From: an uncultured Eubacterium sp.
GTDB lineage: Bacteria; Bacillota; Clostridia; Lachnospirales; Lachnospiraceae
Assembly (NCBI GenBank): GCA_947385875.1
Contig: CANDMV010000012.1
Span: 1 to 44,712 of the forward strand
Direction of reading: 5' to 3'
DNA length: 44,712 bases
A program made the translations under genes and the position numbers. Under the pieces are notes generated by a model that did no database searches, was not told the DNA's origin, and saw nothing but the letters and a program-made list of their open reading frames with translations. This document shows positions 1-8,557 of the stretch, piece by piece; the stretch's first letter is position 1, and each line of letters opens with the position of its first letter.

Positions 1-59
1 GAATGATCCGCAAAGTGGGGAGTGCAGATCGCGGGAATGATTTTTCAAACACGCTATAG
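1..59 (-). repeat. Dispersed repeat family A, copy A1 (window edge)
   Basis: Read on the minus strand this begins with the bases GCGTGTTTGAAAAATCATTC and continues into a CGCGATCTG...TCCCCACTTTGCGG segment. The same arrangement occurs on the plus strand from 7244, and the GCGTGTTTGAAAAATG start occurs again at about 44662. The copy is cut by the window edge, so its outer boundary is unknown. Confidence 0.7.
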
Positions 60-129
60 CAACCACAGTGCTTTTATTATATGGCTTGCGGATAATATTA
101 TTAGTTCAATTATCGTCGTGTCAGTACAC

Positions 130-177
130 TACAGCCAGAAGAGCCCGCCCATGAAACTACTTTAACAAGGGCAGGCT
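130..177 (-). terminator. Hairpin downstream of the first MATE gene
   Basis: The 12-base arms AAGAGCCCGCCC and GGGCAGGCTCTT pair with one mismatch around a loop of about 18 bases. The hairpin lies about 75 bases past the stop of the leftward MATE gene, so it can end that transcript. The U-tract on that strand is poor. On the plus strand it is followed by TTTCGT. Confidence 0.5.
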
Positions 178-247
178 CTTTCGTGTATTCATATCCATTT
201 AATCATTCATCATTCGATTTATTTTAACTGCTGCATTCTATACACAT

Positions 248-1666
248 TTACGAATTTGCCCTATGCCAGACAATATGATGCCTTGTATGCGTATGAACAG
301 CAAAGACAGTCCCCTCCTGTTCCAGTCTCCGTGTAAGCACCCTCATAATACAGATAAAAGCCGGAATCAAAAACAGATCCGCACAAACCCATGCCACCGG
401 ACTTGCAAAGCATACACCCATATATCCAATCTTTGGTACAAGGAATGCCCCAACCAATGCTCTTGCCGCCATCTCACAGACACCTGCGATGACCGCCAGC
501 TTACTGTATCCAAGCCCCTGTATCGTAAACCTCAGGATATTGACCAGTGCCAGAGTCATAAAACATGAACTGTTCACCGTCAGCAGCAGCTTCACATTAT
601 TCAGAATGTTGGCTTCACCTGCATCCAAAAACAACAGCGCGATCTGCGAACTAAATAAAAATAATACGATAAACGCAAGCACTGAATAAATCAGCCCTAC
701 CAGACAGCAGGACAGCACTCCTTTTGTAACACGTTTTAATTCCCCTGCACCGATATTCTGTCCTGCGTAAGTAGACATCGTAGAACCCATCGCATCATAC
801 GGGCAGCAGAAAAACATACCTACTTTATTTGCCGCTGTAACTGAAGCAACCGCCATAGAACCAAGCATATTCACAGAAGTCTGCAGAATTACACTGCCGA
901 TTGCCGTAACAGAATACTGCAGTCCCATTGGAATCCCCATATTGCACAGATTCCCTATACAGTATTTATCAATCTGCCACTCATCCTTTGACATTTTCAG
1001 CACTTCATACTTTTTCTTCATATAAATCAAACACAGCACACCAGAAATCCCCTGTGAAATTACCGTCGCCCACGCTGCTCCTGCCACTCCCATGTCAAAT
1101 ACCAGAATCATTACCAGATCCAATCCAATATTTAATAATGATGAAATGATTAAAAATACCAGCGGACTTTTGCTGTCGCCGAGAGAACGGATAATTCCAG
1201 ACAGCAGATTGTACAAATATATTACCGGAATCCCCAGAAAGATTACAAAAATATAATCGTACGCTCCCTGAATAATATCAGAAGGAGTATTCATCCACTG
1301 CAGAATATTCCTGCATAAAATACATACAACAACCGTCATAACCAACGCAAACACTGCAGACAGCCAGACGCTGTTTGCCACATACTTTCTAAGATAATGA
1401 TAATCCTTTGCGCCAAACCTCTGTGCTACCGGTATCGCAAATCCGCTGCAGACACCCATGCAGAACCCGATCACCATAAAGTTAATCGAGCCAGTAGAAC
1501 CTACAGAAGCCAGTGCATTCACTCCAAGAAACTTTCCCACAATAATTGTATCCATCATGCTGTAAAACTGCTGAAACAGCATACCTAGCATCAATGGCAA
1601 AAAAAACGATACAATCAGCTTCATCGGAGAACCTTGTGTCATATCCTTACTTACACTTTTCGCCAT
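248..1666 (-). CDS. MATE family multidrug efflux transporter
   Basis: About 472 residues with the twelve-helix pattern of MATE (DinF/NorM-like) exporters, which use Na+ or H+ gradients to expel cationic drugs or metabolites across the inner membrane. Family signatures visible are the N-terminal PLMLGMLFQQFYSMMDTIIVGKF stretch (residues about 26-48), the GSTGSINF segment, and the second-half VTAANKVGMFF and YAGQNIGAGE motifs, which mark the pseudo-duplicated halves. I start at ATG 1666 because GGAGGT lies 4-9 bases upstream. An in-frame TTG four codons earlier overlaps that ribosome binding site. A near-consensus promoter is just upstream. It is one of three non-identical MATE genes in the window. 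Substrate unknown. Confidence 0.93.
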   Translation of the reverse strand: MAKSVSKDMTQGSPMKLIVSFFLPLMLGMLFQQFYSMMDTIIVGKFLGVNALASVGSTGSINFMVIGFCMGVCSGFAIPVAQRFGAKDYHYLRKYVANSVWLSAVFALVMTVVVCILCRNILQWMNTPSDIIQGAYDYIFVIFLGIPVIYLYNLLSGIIRSLGDSKSPLVFLIISSLLNIGLDLVMILVFDMGVAGAAWATVISQGISGVLCLIYMKKKYEVLKMSKDEWQIDKYCIGNLCNMGIPMGLQYSVTAIGSVILQTSVNMLGSMAVASVTAANKVGMFFCCPYDAMGSTMSTYAGQNIGAGELKRVTKGVLSCCLVGLIYSVLAFIVLFLFSSQIALLFLDAGEANILNNVKLLLTVNSSCFMTLALVNILRFTIQGLGYSKLAVIAGVCEMAARALVGAFLVPKIGYMGVCFASPVAWVCADLFLIPAFICIMRVLTRRLEQEGTVFAVHTHTRHHIVWHRANS

Positions 1667-1765
1667 ATTTACCTCCAATCTTAGATAGGCAGCGCGGCTG
1701 CAATAAAGATCAGCCTGACAACACCAGCCTATGAACCAAAATATTACTTTATCGCTACCTATTCC

Positions 1766-1793
1766 ATTATGGTAATATCACGCCAAAAGTCAA
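1766..1793 (-). promoter_or_regulatory. Sigma-A-type promoter of the first MATE gene
   Basis: On the minus strand TTGACT (1788-1793) and CATAAT (1766-1771) are separated by 16 bases. Transcription would start about 90 bases before the ATG at 1666. Imperfect dyads in the stretch between the promoter and the gene could be operator sites, but no recognised box is seen. Confidence 0.65.
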
Positions 1794-1896
1794 GATTTTA
1801 TTTTCCAGATCATGTAGAATAAATTGGATATTTAACTAGAGATTTTGTATATTTTTACAAGCATATGCTGCGCATATAGGTTTACTTCAAAATATG

Positions 1897-1925
1897 TTGA
1901 AATAAGCAGATGCCTATTTTATAAT
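1897..1925 (+). promoter_or_regulatory. Sigma-A-type promoter of the B12-type radical SAM gene
   Basis: TTGAAA at 1897-1902 and TATAAT at 1920-1925 with 17-base spacing. This leaves a 5' untranslated region of about 110 bases before the ATG at 2041. The 374-base gap between the two divergent genes (1667-2040) holds this promoter, the MATE promoter and a small ATATGC/GCATAT dyad near 1863-1877, and nothing else I recognise. Confidence 0.7.
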
Positions 1926-2040
1926 ATATAAAATCTTTAGTTGTATGTTAGCAACCGGCTATATGCTTACCAGTTTCCATTTTTGATAGTCTATCCGCCA
2001 TATCGCCTAAAAATTTTACATTTGTTGAAAGGATTCCTGC

Positions 2041-3732
2041 ATGAATATTTTACTTACAGCGATAAACGCAAAATATATACATTCCAACCCTGCTGTCTAT
2101 TCTTTAAAATCATGTGCCGGAGAATATGCCGAGCATGTAGATATTATTGAGTTTACGATCAATCAGCCGCCTTTTTTCATTTTACAAGAAATCTATAAAA
2201 GACATCCCGACGTTCTCGCTTTTTCCTGTTATATCTGGAACCGAAGCATGATTGAACAGATCATCCATGACCTCCACAAACTACTCCCAGATACAGATTT
2301 CTGGGCGGGCGGGCCGGAAGTATCCTATGATGCAGCCGACACAATCAAACAATGGCATCTGCGCGGAGTCATGAGCGGGCCGGGAGAAGGCTCCTTCTAT
2401 GATCTAGTATCTGCCTATCTCAATGGAACCGCAGACAGTCTGCCTTCTATTCTTAACGCATCGAATACGAAACGGCGGCGTTTAGATGAAATACCTTTCT
2501 GGTATAAAAATCAGCCAGACTTTGAACACCGTATTATTTATTATGAAAGCAGCCGCGGCTGTCCATTCTCATGCAGCTATTGTCTTTCTTCTATTGATAA
2601 GGAGATGGATTTTCGTCAGACAAAACGTGTATGCCAGGAACTGGATTTCTTTTTAACTCAAAATACAGCACAGGTAAAATTTGTAGACCGCACATTCAAC
2701 TGTAAAAAATCCCACGCTCTGCCGATCCTGCAGTATATATTAGAGCATGACAATGAAATTACTAACTTTCACTTTGAAATCGCGGCAGATCTTTTAGATG
2801 AAGATTATTTTGCTTTATTAAAGCAGATGCGCCCCGGCGCAGTTCAATTAGAAATCGGCGTACAATCTACACACCCAGAGACGATTGCCGAGATTCACCG
2901 ACGCATGGACTTTGCCAGAGTAACCTCTGCTGTGAAGCTCCTGCACTCTTTTCATAATATTCACATTCATTTAGACCTGATTGCCGGCCTTCCTTTTGAA
3001 GATCTGACAACATTTCAGTGTTCTTTTAATGATGTGTATGATCTCTGCCCGCAGCAGCTGCAGCTAGGTTTTCTCAAGGTTCTAAAAGGCTCTCGCATGG
3101 AACAGTGTGCGCCTGAATATGACCTTGTATACACTAGCCAGCCGCCATATGAAGTCCTTTCGACAAAATGGCTGTCTTTTGACGAGATCTGCCTGCTGAA
3201 GCAAATCGAAGAACTCGTAGAGATTTATTATAACAGCGGCCAGTTTTCTCATACACTGGAATTTTTACGTCCTTATTTTCTCACGCCTTTTGCCATGTAT
3301 GAGTCTCTGGCATACTGGTACGAAACGCATGATCTATTCGGCATCCAGTCCTCTCGGCTTCGCAAATATGAGATTTTGTATGAATTTGCCGTATCGCACA
3401 TAAGAACATGCTCCAATGCTGACGAGCAGGCTGCTGCGCTTAAAGAATATCTTGTGTATGATCTCTATCTGCGTGAGCATATGAAAAACCGACCATCTTT
3501 CTGCTTTTCTTTGGAGCAGTGGAAAAGTAAGATTCATGATCTTCTGCATCAGGAGGCGGAAACTCATTCAATATTTCCGTTTTTGTCTGCATATAGCTAT
3601 AGAGAACTGACAAAAGCTCTTCATGCCGAAATATTTCGATTTATTTTCGACAAGCCTGTGATTATGCTGTTTTGTTATCACAGACGTGATCCGCTTACAA
3701 ATAATTGTATGACCTTTATTACTGAATTATAA
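2041..3732 (+). CDS. B12-binding-domain radical SAM protein (DUF4080 type)
   Basis: 563 residues. The N-terminal third (about 1-130) looks like a cobalamin-binding Rossmann-type domain: it starts MNILLTAINAKYIHSNPAVY and has the PDVLAFSCYIWN and GVMSGPGEGSF segments typical of the family. The radical SAM core follows with the CxxxCxxC cluster motif (C174, C178, C181 in SRGCPFSCSYC), which binds a 4Fe-4S cluster and cleaves S-adenosylmethionine. The C-terminal 200 residues match the helical region usual in DUF4080 proteins. AAAGGA precedes the start. It is transcribed alone from its own promoter. Relatives are widespread in clostridia, and to my knowledge their substrate is not established. 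Confidence 0.88.
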   Translation: MNILLTAINAKYIHSNPAVYSLKSCAGEYAEHVDIIEFTINQPPFFILQEIYKRHPDVLAFSCYIWNRSMIEQIIHDLHKLLPDTDFWAGGPEVSYDAADTIKQWHLRGVMSGPGEGSFYDLVSAYLNGTADSLPSILNASNTKRRRLDEIPFWYKNQPDFEHRIIYYESSRGCPFSCSYCLSSIDKEMDFRQTKRVCQELDFFLTQNTAQVKFVDRTFNCKKSHALPILQYILEHDNEITNFHFEIAADLLDEDYFALLKQMRPGAVQLEIGVQSTHPETIAEIHRRMDFARVTSAVKLLHSFHNIHIHLDLIAGLPFEDLTTFQCSFNDVYDLCPQQLQLGFLKVLKGSRMEQCAPEYDLVYTSQPPYEVLSTKWLSFDEICLLKQIEELVEIYYNSGQFSHTLEFLRPYFLTPFAMYESLAYWYETHDLFGIQSSRLRKYEILYEFAVSHIRTCSNADEQAAALKEYLVYDLYLREHMKNRPSFCFSLEQWKSKIHDLLHQEAETHSIFPFLSAYSYRELTKALHAEIFRFIFDKPVIMLFCYHRRDPLTNNCMTFITEL

Positions 3733-3847
3733 GCTTCCGAGGAGTAGTCAGCCTGTGACCTGCTCCACTTCCAGTATGTGCTTGAGATTAAAATAATGCA
3801 CTGCGACTCATTCAGGACGAAAAGAAATCATCGGCTGTGCTGTAATT

Positions 3848-4762
3848 CTATTTTTCCTGAATGGGAAACTGTACTTCTATCGAAAAAACGTCATTCTCAA
3901 GCACAGCCACAGCTTCTCCATGCATCTGTTCTGTCAATTCTTTCACAATCGAAAGTCCCAGTCCAGTAGCCTTACGGCTCCTGGATCTGTCAGTTGTGTA
4001 AAACCTGTCAAAAATGCACTCAAGATCTTCTACCGAAATGCTCTCTGTTTTATTTGACACACGTATGACAGCGTACTGACCTTTTTGTCTTAAAGACAGA
4101 GCATAATCTCCTATACCATGAAACAGAGCATTTTTGATTATATTTTCAAGTATCCGCACAAAAGCCTGACGATCAGCGCATAACCAACATGGTTCTGGAC
4201 AAAGATCAATCTTCGGTTCACAGCTTTTTTCCACAAAATCCTCATAAAACATCGAAATTGTCTCTGCAAATACGTTTCCGGCATTGAATGTTTCCATATG
4301 AAGCGACAGTTCTCCTGCTTCAATGCGTGCATACAAAAACAGCTGGTCCAAAAGTCCTGTTAAATCGTTTAACCGCCTCTCTACAATTTTTAAGTATTCT
4401 TCCTTCTTCATTTCTTCCGCTTGTCCGCGAAGCATCTGTATATACCCTTTTGCAGAAGTCAGCGGGGTCCGAATATCATGAGAAATGCTCGTAATGCTCT
4501 CCCGATAAGTACGATTTTCACGAATCAGCTGCTCCAGCCTGCATCTATTTTTTTCCATTAAGCTGTTTACCGCAGCGATCATCTCTTCTGTCCTGCCAAT
4601 ATTCGTTACGGATGTAAGCAGAATACGGCTTTCTGACTGCTCCAGCATACGAAGCTCATTCAGCATATGATGAATTTGCCTTCGATAACGTAAGAGCCGG
4701 ACGAACAATATGCCTGTTCCGATCAGCAGTATGACAATCATTACGACCAAATATGCTTCCAT
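3848..4762 (-). CDS. Sensor histidine kinase with a single membrane anchor
   Basis: 304 residues. One transmembrane helix (about 4-24) is followed by a short coiled linker, a HisKA dimerisation domain with the phospho-accepting H95 in SHDIRTPL, and a HATPase domain with N box (NIIKNALFH), the FDRFYTTDRSR block and the GLGLSIV G box. There is no extracytoplasmic sensor domain, so the signal is probably sensed in the membrane or through a partner, as in kinases that work with peptide-antibiotic ABC exporters. GGAG lies 7 bases before the ATG. It follows the ABC permease and ATPase genes on the same strand. The response regulator at 7498-8304 is its likely partner, inferred from position. Confidence 0.9.
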   Translation of the reverse strand: MEAYLVVMIVILLIGTGILFVRLLRYRRQIHHMLNELRMLEQSESRILLTSVTNIGRTEEMIAAVNSLMEKNRCRLEQLIRENRTYRESITSISHDIRTPLTSAKGYIQMLRGQAEEMKKEEYLKIVERRLNDLTGLLDQLFLYARIEAGELSLHMETFNAGNVFAETISMFYEDFVEKSCEPKIDLCPEPCWLCADRQAFVRILENIIKNALFHGIGDYALSLRQKGQYAVIRVSNKTESISVEDLECIFDRFYTTDRSRSRKATGLGLSIVKELTEQMHGEAVAVLENDVFSIEVQFPIQEK

Positions 4763-4907
4763 ATATTTCTCCAGTAACTATTTCTGAATTTATTATAGTC
4801 AATCCGCCAAGCATCCGCAACAAAAGCTTTACATCAGCTTAGCCAAAGGCGAACTTCTCATGGACCGAATGCCGTTACTTTTCGCAGCACAGCCGCTTTC
4901 TGGCTTT

Positions 4908-5744
4908 TTATTTAATATCCGTCCTGCAAAAATGCCATATTCCAAGCCCTGCCGCCACAAGAAACCATACTGCTGCCACAATCACTGTCTCTATAATGTA
5001 TTCAGTAGTAAAATCACTGACCGGACAGCTGCCGCTGCGTGATACTAGCCAGAACTGTGATGGAGTAAAACCATACTTTTCACATATCAGATCTGCGCTG
5101 GTCAGAATCGGCTCTGGCAGTACTGCTACACCGATTCCAACAGAAATCCCGGCTGCCATGCTGCGAGTAATCTCACTGGTCAGCACATACACTGCTACCA
5201 GCGCTGCCGCCATTAAGATCTGAAGCCCACAGTATACAAACAGATACTGCCAGAAATTACCTTCAAACGCGCTTTTTCCAATGAATAACACTCCTCCTGC
5301 CAGTACCGCGATTATGCCGATCAAAGTGACAGCCACACTTGACGCTATTGCCATAAATAATCTGGCTAAATATATCACCGGCCTCGGACTCCCTTTCCCG
5401 ACAATATTTTTAACCATACCACAGCTGTATGCTCCTATCACAATCACACTTACATAAACTGCCATGACACAGGCTGCAAGACCGCCGGAAAATTCCTGCC
5501 GCATCACATCAAATATACCAATCTCATCCCAAATAGAGCCGGCTTCTCCAAGCATCTGCCCATCTTCTTTTGAGACAACCACTCCCGCCGTGCCATTTTC
5601 AGCCTCTCCTCTTTGAATACGGTCCGCCTGCAGCAGCATAAAGTATACTACAAACACAAACGAAACCATTACGGCTGCACATATATAAAAGCTTTTGCTC
5701 TTTCTCAGCCTATATCCTTCTGCACTTAATAAACGCAACATCAT
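4908..5744 (-). CDS. ABC-2 type transporter permease
   Basis: 278 residues with about six hydrophobic helices: one near residue 25, then a soluble loop of some 70 residues facing outside, then a cluster from residue 95 to the end. The start MLRLLSAEGYRLRKSKSFY is typical of ABC-2 permeases that pair with BcrA-like ATPases to export or clear peptide antibiotics from the membrane. It starts 11 bases after the ATPase stop, so the two are co-transcribed and presumably form the exporter. Transported compound unknown. Resistance to bacitracin- or lantibiotic-like peptides is an inference from family and neighbours. Confidence 0.85.
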   Translation of the reverse strand: MMLRLLSAEGYRLRKSKSFYICAAVMVSFVFVVYFMLLQADRIQRGEAENGTAGVVVSKEDGQMLGEAGSIWDEIGIFDVMRQEFSGGLAACVMAVYVSVIVIGAYSCGMVKNIVGKGSPRPVIYLARLFMAIASSVAVTLIGIIAVLAGGVLFIGKSAFEGNFWQYLFVYCGLQILMAAALVAVYVLTSEITRSMAAGISVGIGVAVLPEPILTSADLICEKYGFTPSQFWLVSRSGSCPVSDFTTEYIIETVIVAAVWFLVAAGLGIWHFCRTDIK

Positions 5745-5754
5745 CTATTTCCTC

Positions 5755-6669
5755 CTAATTCCCGCCATTGCCAGTTCCAAGCAGCTGCATAAAATAGCCT
5801 TCCAGATCCTGCCCTGCCAGATAGCTTTCCCGCAGGATGACGCCATTTTGTATCAGTACACGATTAATCTGCGCTGTATCATCTAAACGCTCAAATACAC
5901 GCAGCATTCCCGGATTTGGCACATCATAATTGTGAATACCAAGCTGCTCCTCCAAGACGCCTGCCGCCTGCTGCTCATTGTCAGCTGCCAGTTTCAGACA
6001 TCTGCGGCAGCGTATCTCCAGCTCATCTGCCCCAAATTCTTCAATCAGCCTGCCATCCCGGATAATTCCATAATGTGTGGCTATTTTTGATAACTCTCCG
6101 AGAATATGGCTGGAAATTAGGATCGTTATTTGTTTTTCCCGGTTTAACTTTACCATCAGGTCACGCATTTCTTTAATACCGGACGGATCCAGCCCATTGA
6201 TCGGTTCATCTAAAATCAGGAAATCAGGATTTCTAAGAAGGGAAATTGCGATGCCAAGCCTCTGCTTCATTCCCATTGAAAAATTTTTTACTTTTTTCTT
6301 TCCGGCATCTGACAGCCCCGTCAGAGACAGCATTTCGGCAACCCTGTTTTTTTCTGTAATTCCAAGGCTGCGGCGCACAATCTCCAAATTATCCCCTGCG
6401 GTCATGCCTGGGCAGATGCCCGGATTTTCAATCAGCGTGCCAATACGCATCCGCTGCTTCTCTAACTCTGACGAGCCAAAGAGCGTCATAGAGCCGGACG
6501 CAGGAGATGCCAGTCCTGCCGCCATACGCATAAATGTCGTCTTGCCGGCCCCATTTTTTCCGATAAATCCATAAATACTGCCTTTTTCCACATGCATACT
6601 TACTTCATCTACGACTCTTGTCCTGCCATATATCTTAGTAAGTGATTTCGTCTGTAATACATAATCCAT
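5755..6669 (-). CDS. ABC transporter ATP-binding protein (BcrA-like)
   Basis: 304 residues from ATG 6669. An in-frame extension of 57 codons upstream exists, but AAGGAAA precedes this ATG and the family normally starts MxxVLxTxxLTKxYG, so I use the shorter form. It has Walker A (GKNGAGKTT), the Q-loop region, ABC signature (FSMGMKQRL), Walker B (FLILDEPINGLD) and the switch histidine in ISSHIL. The C-terminal 90 residues form the accessory segment usual in BcrA/lantibiotic-immunity ATPases. Its permease follows directly. It drives export by ATP hydrolysis at the cytoplasmic face. Confidence 0.92.
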   Translation of the reverse strand: MDYVLQTKSLTKIYGRTRVVDEVSMHVEKGSIYGFIGKNGAGKTTFMRMAAGLASPASGSMTLFGSSELEKQRMRIGTLIENPGICPGMTAGDNLEIVRRSLGITEKNRVAEMLSLTGLSDAGKKKVKNFSMGMKQRLGIAISLLRNPDFLILDEPINGLDPSGIKEMRDLMVKLNREKQITILISSHILGELSKIATHYGIIRDGRLIEEFGADELEIRCRRCLKLAADNEQQAAGVLEEQLGIHNYDVPNPGMLRVFERLDDTAQINRVLIQNGVILRESYLAGQDLEGYFMQLLGTGNGGN

Positions 6670-7082
6670 AAGTCTTTTCCTTTCCTGCTCCGCTAAACAT
6701 CCTTCACTATTTAAATACTCGCGAGCGCTATGATTTACCATGGTTATTGCCCGTATATGCCCGTGAAGCTGAAAAATTTTCCGTAGTATATTTCCGTATA
6801 TGCCCGCGAGACCCGTGAATCTGGAAAACCTTTTGCTCACCAGTATAACGAATAATAAGTTTCTGCCTCATGAGCACACCCAAAAACGTTGATAAATCAA
6901 GCTTTGTTGGAAATGAATCTATCAGCTGCTTAATTTACGCTCTAGTACAAAAACATGTGTAACGGAAACATTATTGTTATGCTTACAGTATATAAGACGA
7001 ATTTTTAGAAAGTTTAGGAAAAGTATAAAGAAATATTAAAGTTTTAGCTGCAGTTCAGTCTTGGTCTTCACTGTAACAGACC
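6670..7082 (+). other. Non-coding stretch upstream of the ABC operon
   Basis: About 410 bases without a supportable gene. An open frame continuous with the ATPase gene runs to 6840 but has no ribosome binding site at its head. The sequence CGCTCTAGTAC at about 6940-6950 is the reverse complement of GTACTAGAGCG at 7241-7251, so the next palindromic element may sit inside a larger inverted structure. No convincing promoter for the ABC genes was found here. Confidence 0.4.
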
Positions 7083-7247
7083 CTAGTACACCGTAAAATA
7101 AATAACTGACACCTAAACTTGTCTATTTTTCCGATAGCACATGTCAAAAATCCTCAATGTACCCCGGTACACCTCCGGTTTTTGACATGTACTCTCGAAA
7201 AAATATCCTGCGTTTATGTATCAGTTATTTATTTTACGGTGTACTAG
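7083..7247. mobile_element. MITE-like palindromic element, family D, with perfect 27-base inverted ends
   Basis: The arms 7083-7109 (starting CTAGTACACCGT) and 7221-7247 are perfect reverse complements. Inside them the complementarity continues imperfectly, then a second strong pair ACATGTCAAAAATCC / GGTTTTTGACATGT encloses a TGTACCCCGGTACA centre. The whole 165 bases can therefore fold into one long hairpin. No ORF is present. Size and shape fit a non-autonomous transposable element (MITE) or a large attenuator-like hairpin. It lies between the response regulator gene and its presumed ABC target. Confidence 0.7.
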
Positions 7248-7475
7248 AGCGTGTTTGACAAGTCATTCCCGCGATCTGTATTCCCCACTTCACGGAAAAT
7301 TTATCCCAAATTTAAGAGGCGCTGCCCGCTACAACTCAAATAAATTCTCCATATCATGCCCTGTGGGTACAAAGAGTAAAGCATATCATGCCCTATGGGT
7401 ACAAAGAGTGAAGCATATCATACAATGTGGATACATCTCACGGAAAGCATTTTTCATACATGATCCAGCTCATTG
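7244..7475 (+). repeat. Dispersed repeat family A, composite copy A2, with 32-base tandem units
   Basis: It begins CTAGAGCGTGTTTGACAAG and continues as in copy A1 (CGCGATCTG, TCCCCACTT). Its right end, about 7431-7460, is the reverse complement of the GAAAAATGCTTTCCGTGAGAT segment of copy A4, so the element is bounded by oppositely oriented family-A segments. In the middle are two tandem 32-base units (7350-7381 and 7382-7413, two mismatches, core CATATCATGCCCT) and a third partial unit from 7414. No coding potential. It abuts family D and ends about 20 bases before the response regulator stop. Confidence 0.65.
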
Positions 7476-7497
7476 GACGGAACTGCAGCTTTTATGA

Positions 7498-8304
7498 TTA
7501 AGATAACCATGACTTCATTTTAAAACCAATTCCCCAGACAGTCTGAATATAACTCTCATCTGGATGCAGCTTTGCCAGTTTCTGCCGGATATTGCTGATA
7601 TGCACATTTACCGCATTGTCCTCCCCAATAAATTCTTCATTCCATACTGATTCATAAATATTACTCTTAGCAAAAACCTTTCCAGGATTTCCCATAAGCA
7701 ATTCAAGGATTAAAAATTCATGCCGGGTAAGCAGCAGCTCTTTTTCTCCGACATATACAGAAAAGTCTTCCGGATACATCGTAATGTCTTTATAACGCAG
7801 CACATGTTCAGTAATTTCCCCATGCCGTCCATCCAACTGACTCTCATATGCCAAATTCTCCTCATTCAACTGTTTCCCGCTATAGATCCGGCTGTGTTTA
7901 TTACATTCCCAGGCTGATTCCAAGCCATCTTCCTGCTTTTTGCTGCGGCGCAGTACTGCTTCCAGCCGAGCCAGCAGCTCTCTCGTATCAAAGGGCTTCG
8001 TCACATAATCGTCCGCTCCTGCTCGCAGCAGAGAAATCCGAGTATCAATATCTTCTTTTGCAGATGCTACAATTACTGCCGTCCTGCTGCTGATAGATTT
8101 TATCTGAGCCAATACTGACTCGCCATCCATACCCGGCAGCATCAGATCAAGGACAACAGCAGCCGGTATTTCCTGCTTAATATGCAGCAGCGCTTCCGTA
8201 CCCGAAAATGACTGTATCGTCCGATAGCCATTGAGTGATAAGAGTTCATTCAGCATGTTATTTATGTCGTTATCATCTTCTACGATTAAAATATATTCCT
8301 GCAT
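7498..8304 (-). CDS. OmpR/PhoB-family response regulator
   Basis: 268 residues. The receiver domain (1-120) has the acidic pair D10/D11, phospho-acceptor D53 in AVVLDLMLPGMDGE, and the lysine of the VTKPFD loop. A linker of about 45 residues leads to a winged-helix DNA-binding domain (about 165-268) with LLTRHEFLILELLMGNPGKVF and the wing ending in VWGIGFKM. I start at ATG 8304, preceded by AAGGAAG. An upstream in-frame ATG lacks a site. The promoter carries a tandem repeat and a dyad, which suggests autoregulation. Likely partner is the kinase at 3848-4762, with the ABC exporter as target (inferred from gene order). Confidence 0.92.
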   Translation of the reverse strand: MQEYILIVEDDNDINNMLNELLSLNGYRTIQSFSGTEALLHIKQEIPAAVVLDLMLPGMDGESVLAQIKSISSRTAVIVASAKEDIDTRISLLRAGADDYVTKPFDTRELLARLEAVLRRSKKQEDGLESAWECNKHSRIYSGKQLNEENLAYESQLDGRHGEITEHVLRYKDITMYPEDFSVYVGEKELLLTRHEFLILELLMGNPGKVFAKSNIYESVWNEEFIGEDNAVNVHISNIRQKLAKLHPDESYIQTVWGIGFKMKSWLS

Positions 8305-8342
8305 TGTATCTTCCTTTTTCTTAACAATCATCTATTATAAAT

Positions 8343-8389
8343 AGAATACACCAGAACATTTGTTCTGTCAACACATTTGTTCTGTCAAC
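8343..8389 (-). promoter_or_regulatory. Promoter with dyad and tandem 17-base repeats upstream of the response regulator
   Basis: On the minus strand TTGACA (8366-8371) and TATTCT (8343-8348) are 17 bases apart. The perfect dyad CAGAACATTTGTTCTG (8352-8367) fills the space between them. Two perfect tandem copies of ACATTTGTTCTGTCAAC (8356-8372 and 8373-8389) follow, so the -35 box and half the dyad are duplicated. This is a strong candidate operator. The cognate protein could be the response regulator itself. Confidence 0.65.
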
Positions 8390-8427
8390 ACATTTTTATT
8401 TTCCATCCCATGAACAGGTCTGTAAAC

Positions 8428-8541
8428 GTAACAGTTCAGATAAATTGTTACATCATTCTGGAAAAGTCACCAGAAGACAGGCCGGCGCCCCTCAACCAAC
8501 GCTCGGGTATCCATAATGTAACACGGTATCTGAACTGCTAC
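8428..8541. repeat. Dispersed repeat family B, copy B1, with inverted ends
   Basis: Its ends GTAACAGTTCAGATAAATTG (8428) and the reverse complement of GTAGCAGTTCAGATACCGTG (8541) pair imperfectly over 26 bases. The body contains the hairpin TTCTGGAAAAGTCACCAGAA followed by AGAC and a GC-rich stretch. The body is shared with copies at about 24330-24455 and 33920-34031, and the ends with shorter fragments elsewhere. It ends 16 bases before the stop of the chloramphenicol-type acetyltransferase gene. Confidence 0.75.
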
Positions 8542-8557
8542 CTATAAATAGCCGCCT

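Noticed and set aside
6077..6574. 165-codon plus-strand frame opposite the ABC ATPase gene
   Set aside because: It is the antisense shadow of a strongly conserved ATPase with all motifs on the minus strand, and has no ribosome binding site.
7350..7430. 32-base tandem units considered as a short CRISPR array
   Set aside because: The units are directly adjacent with no spacers, vary between copies, and no cas gene is present.
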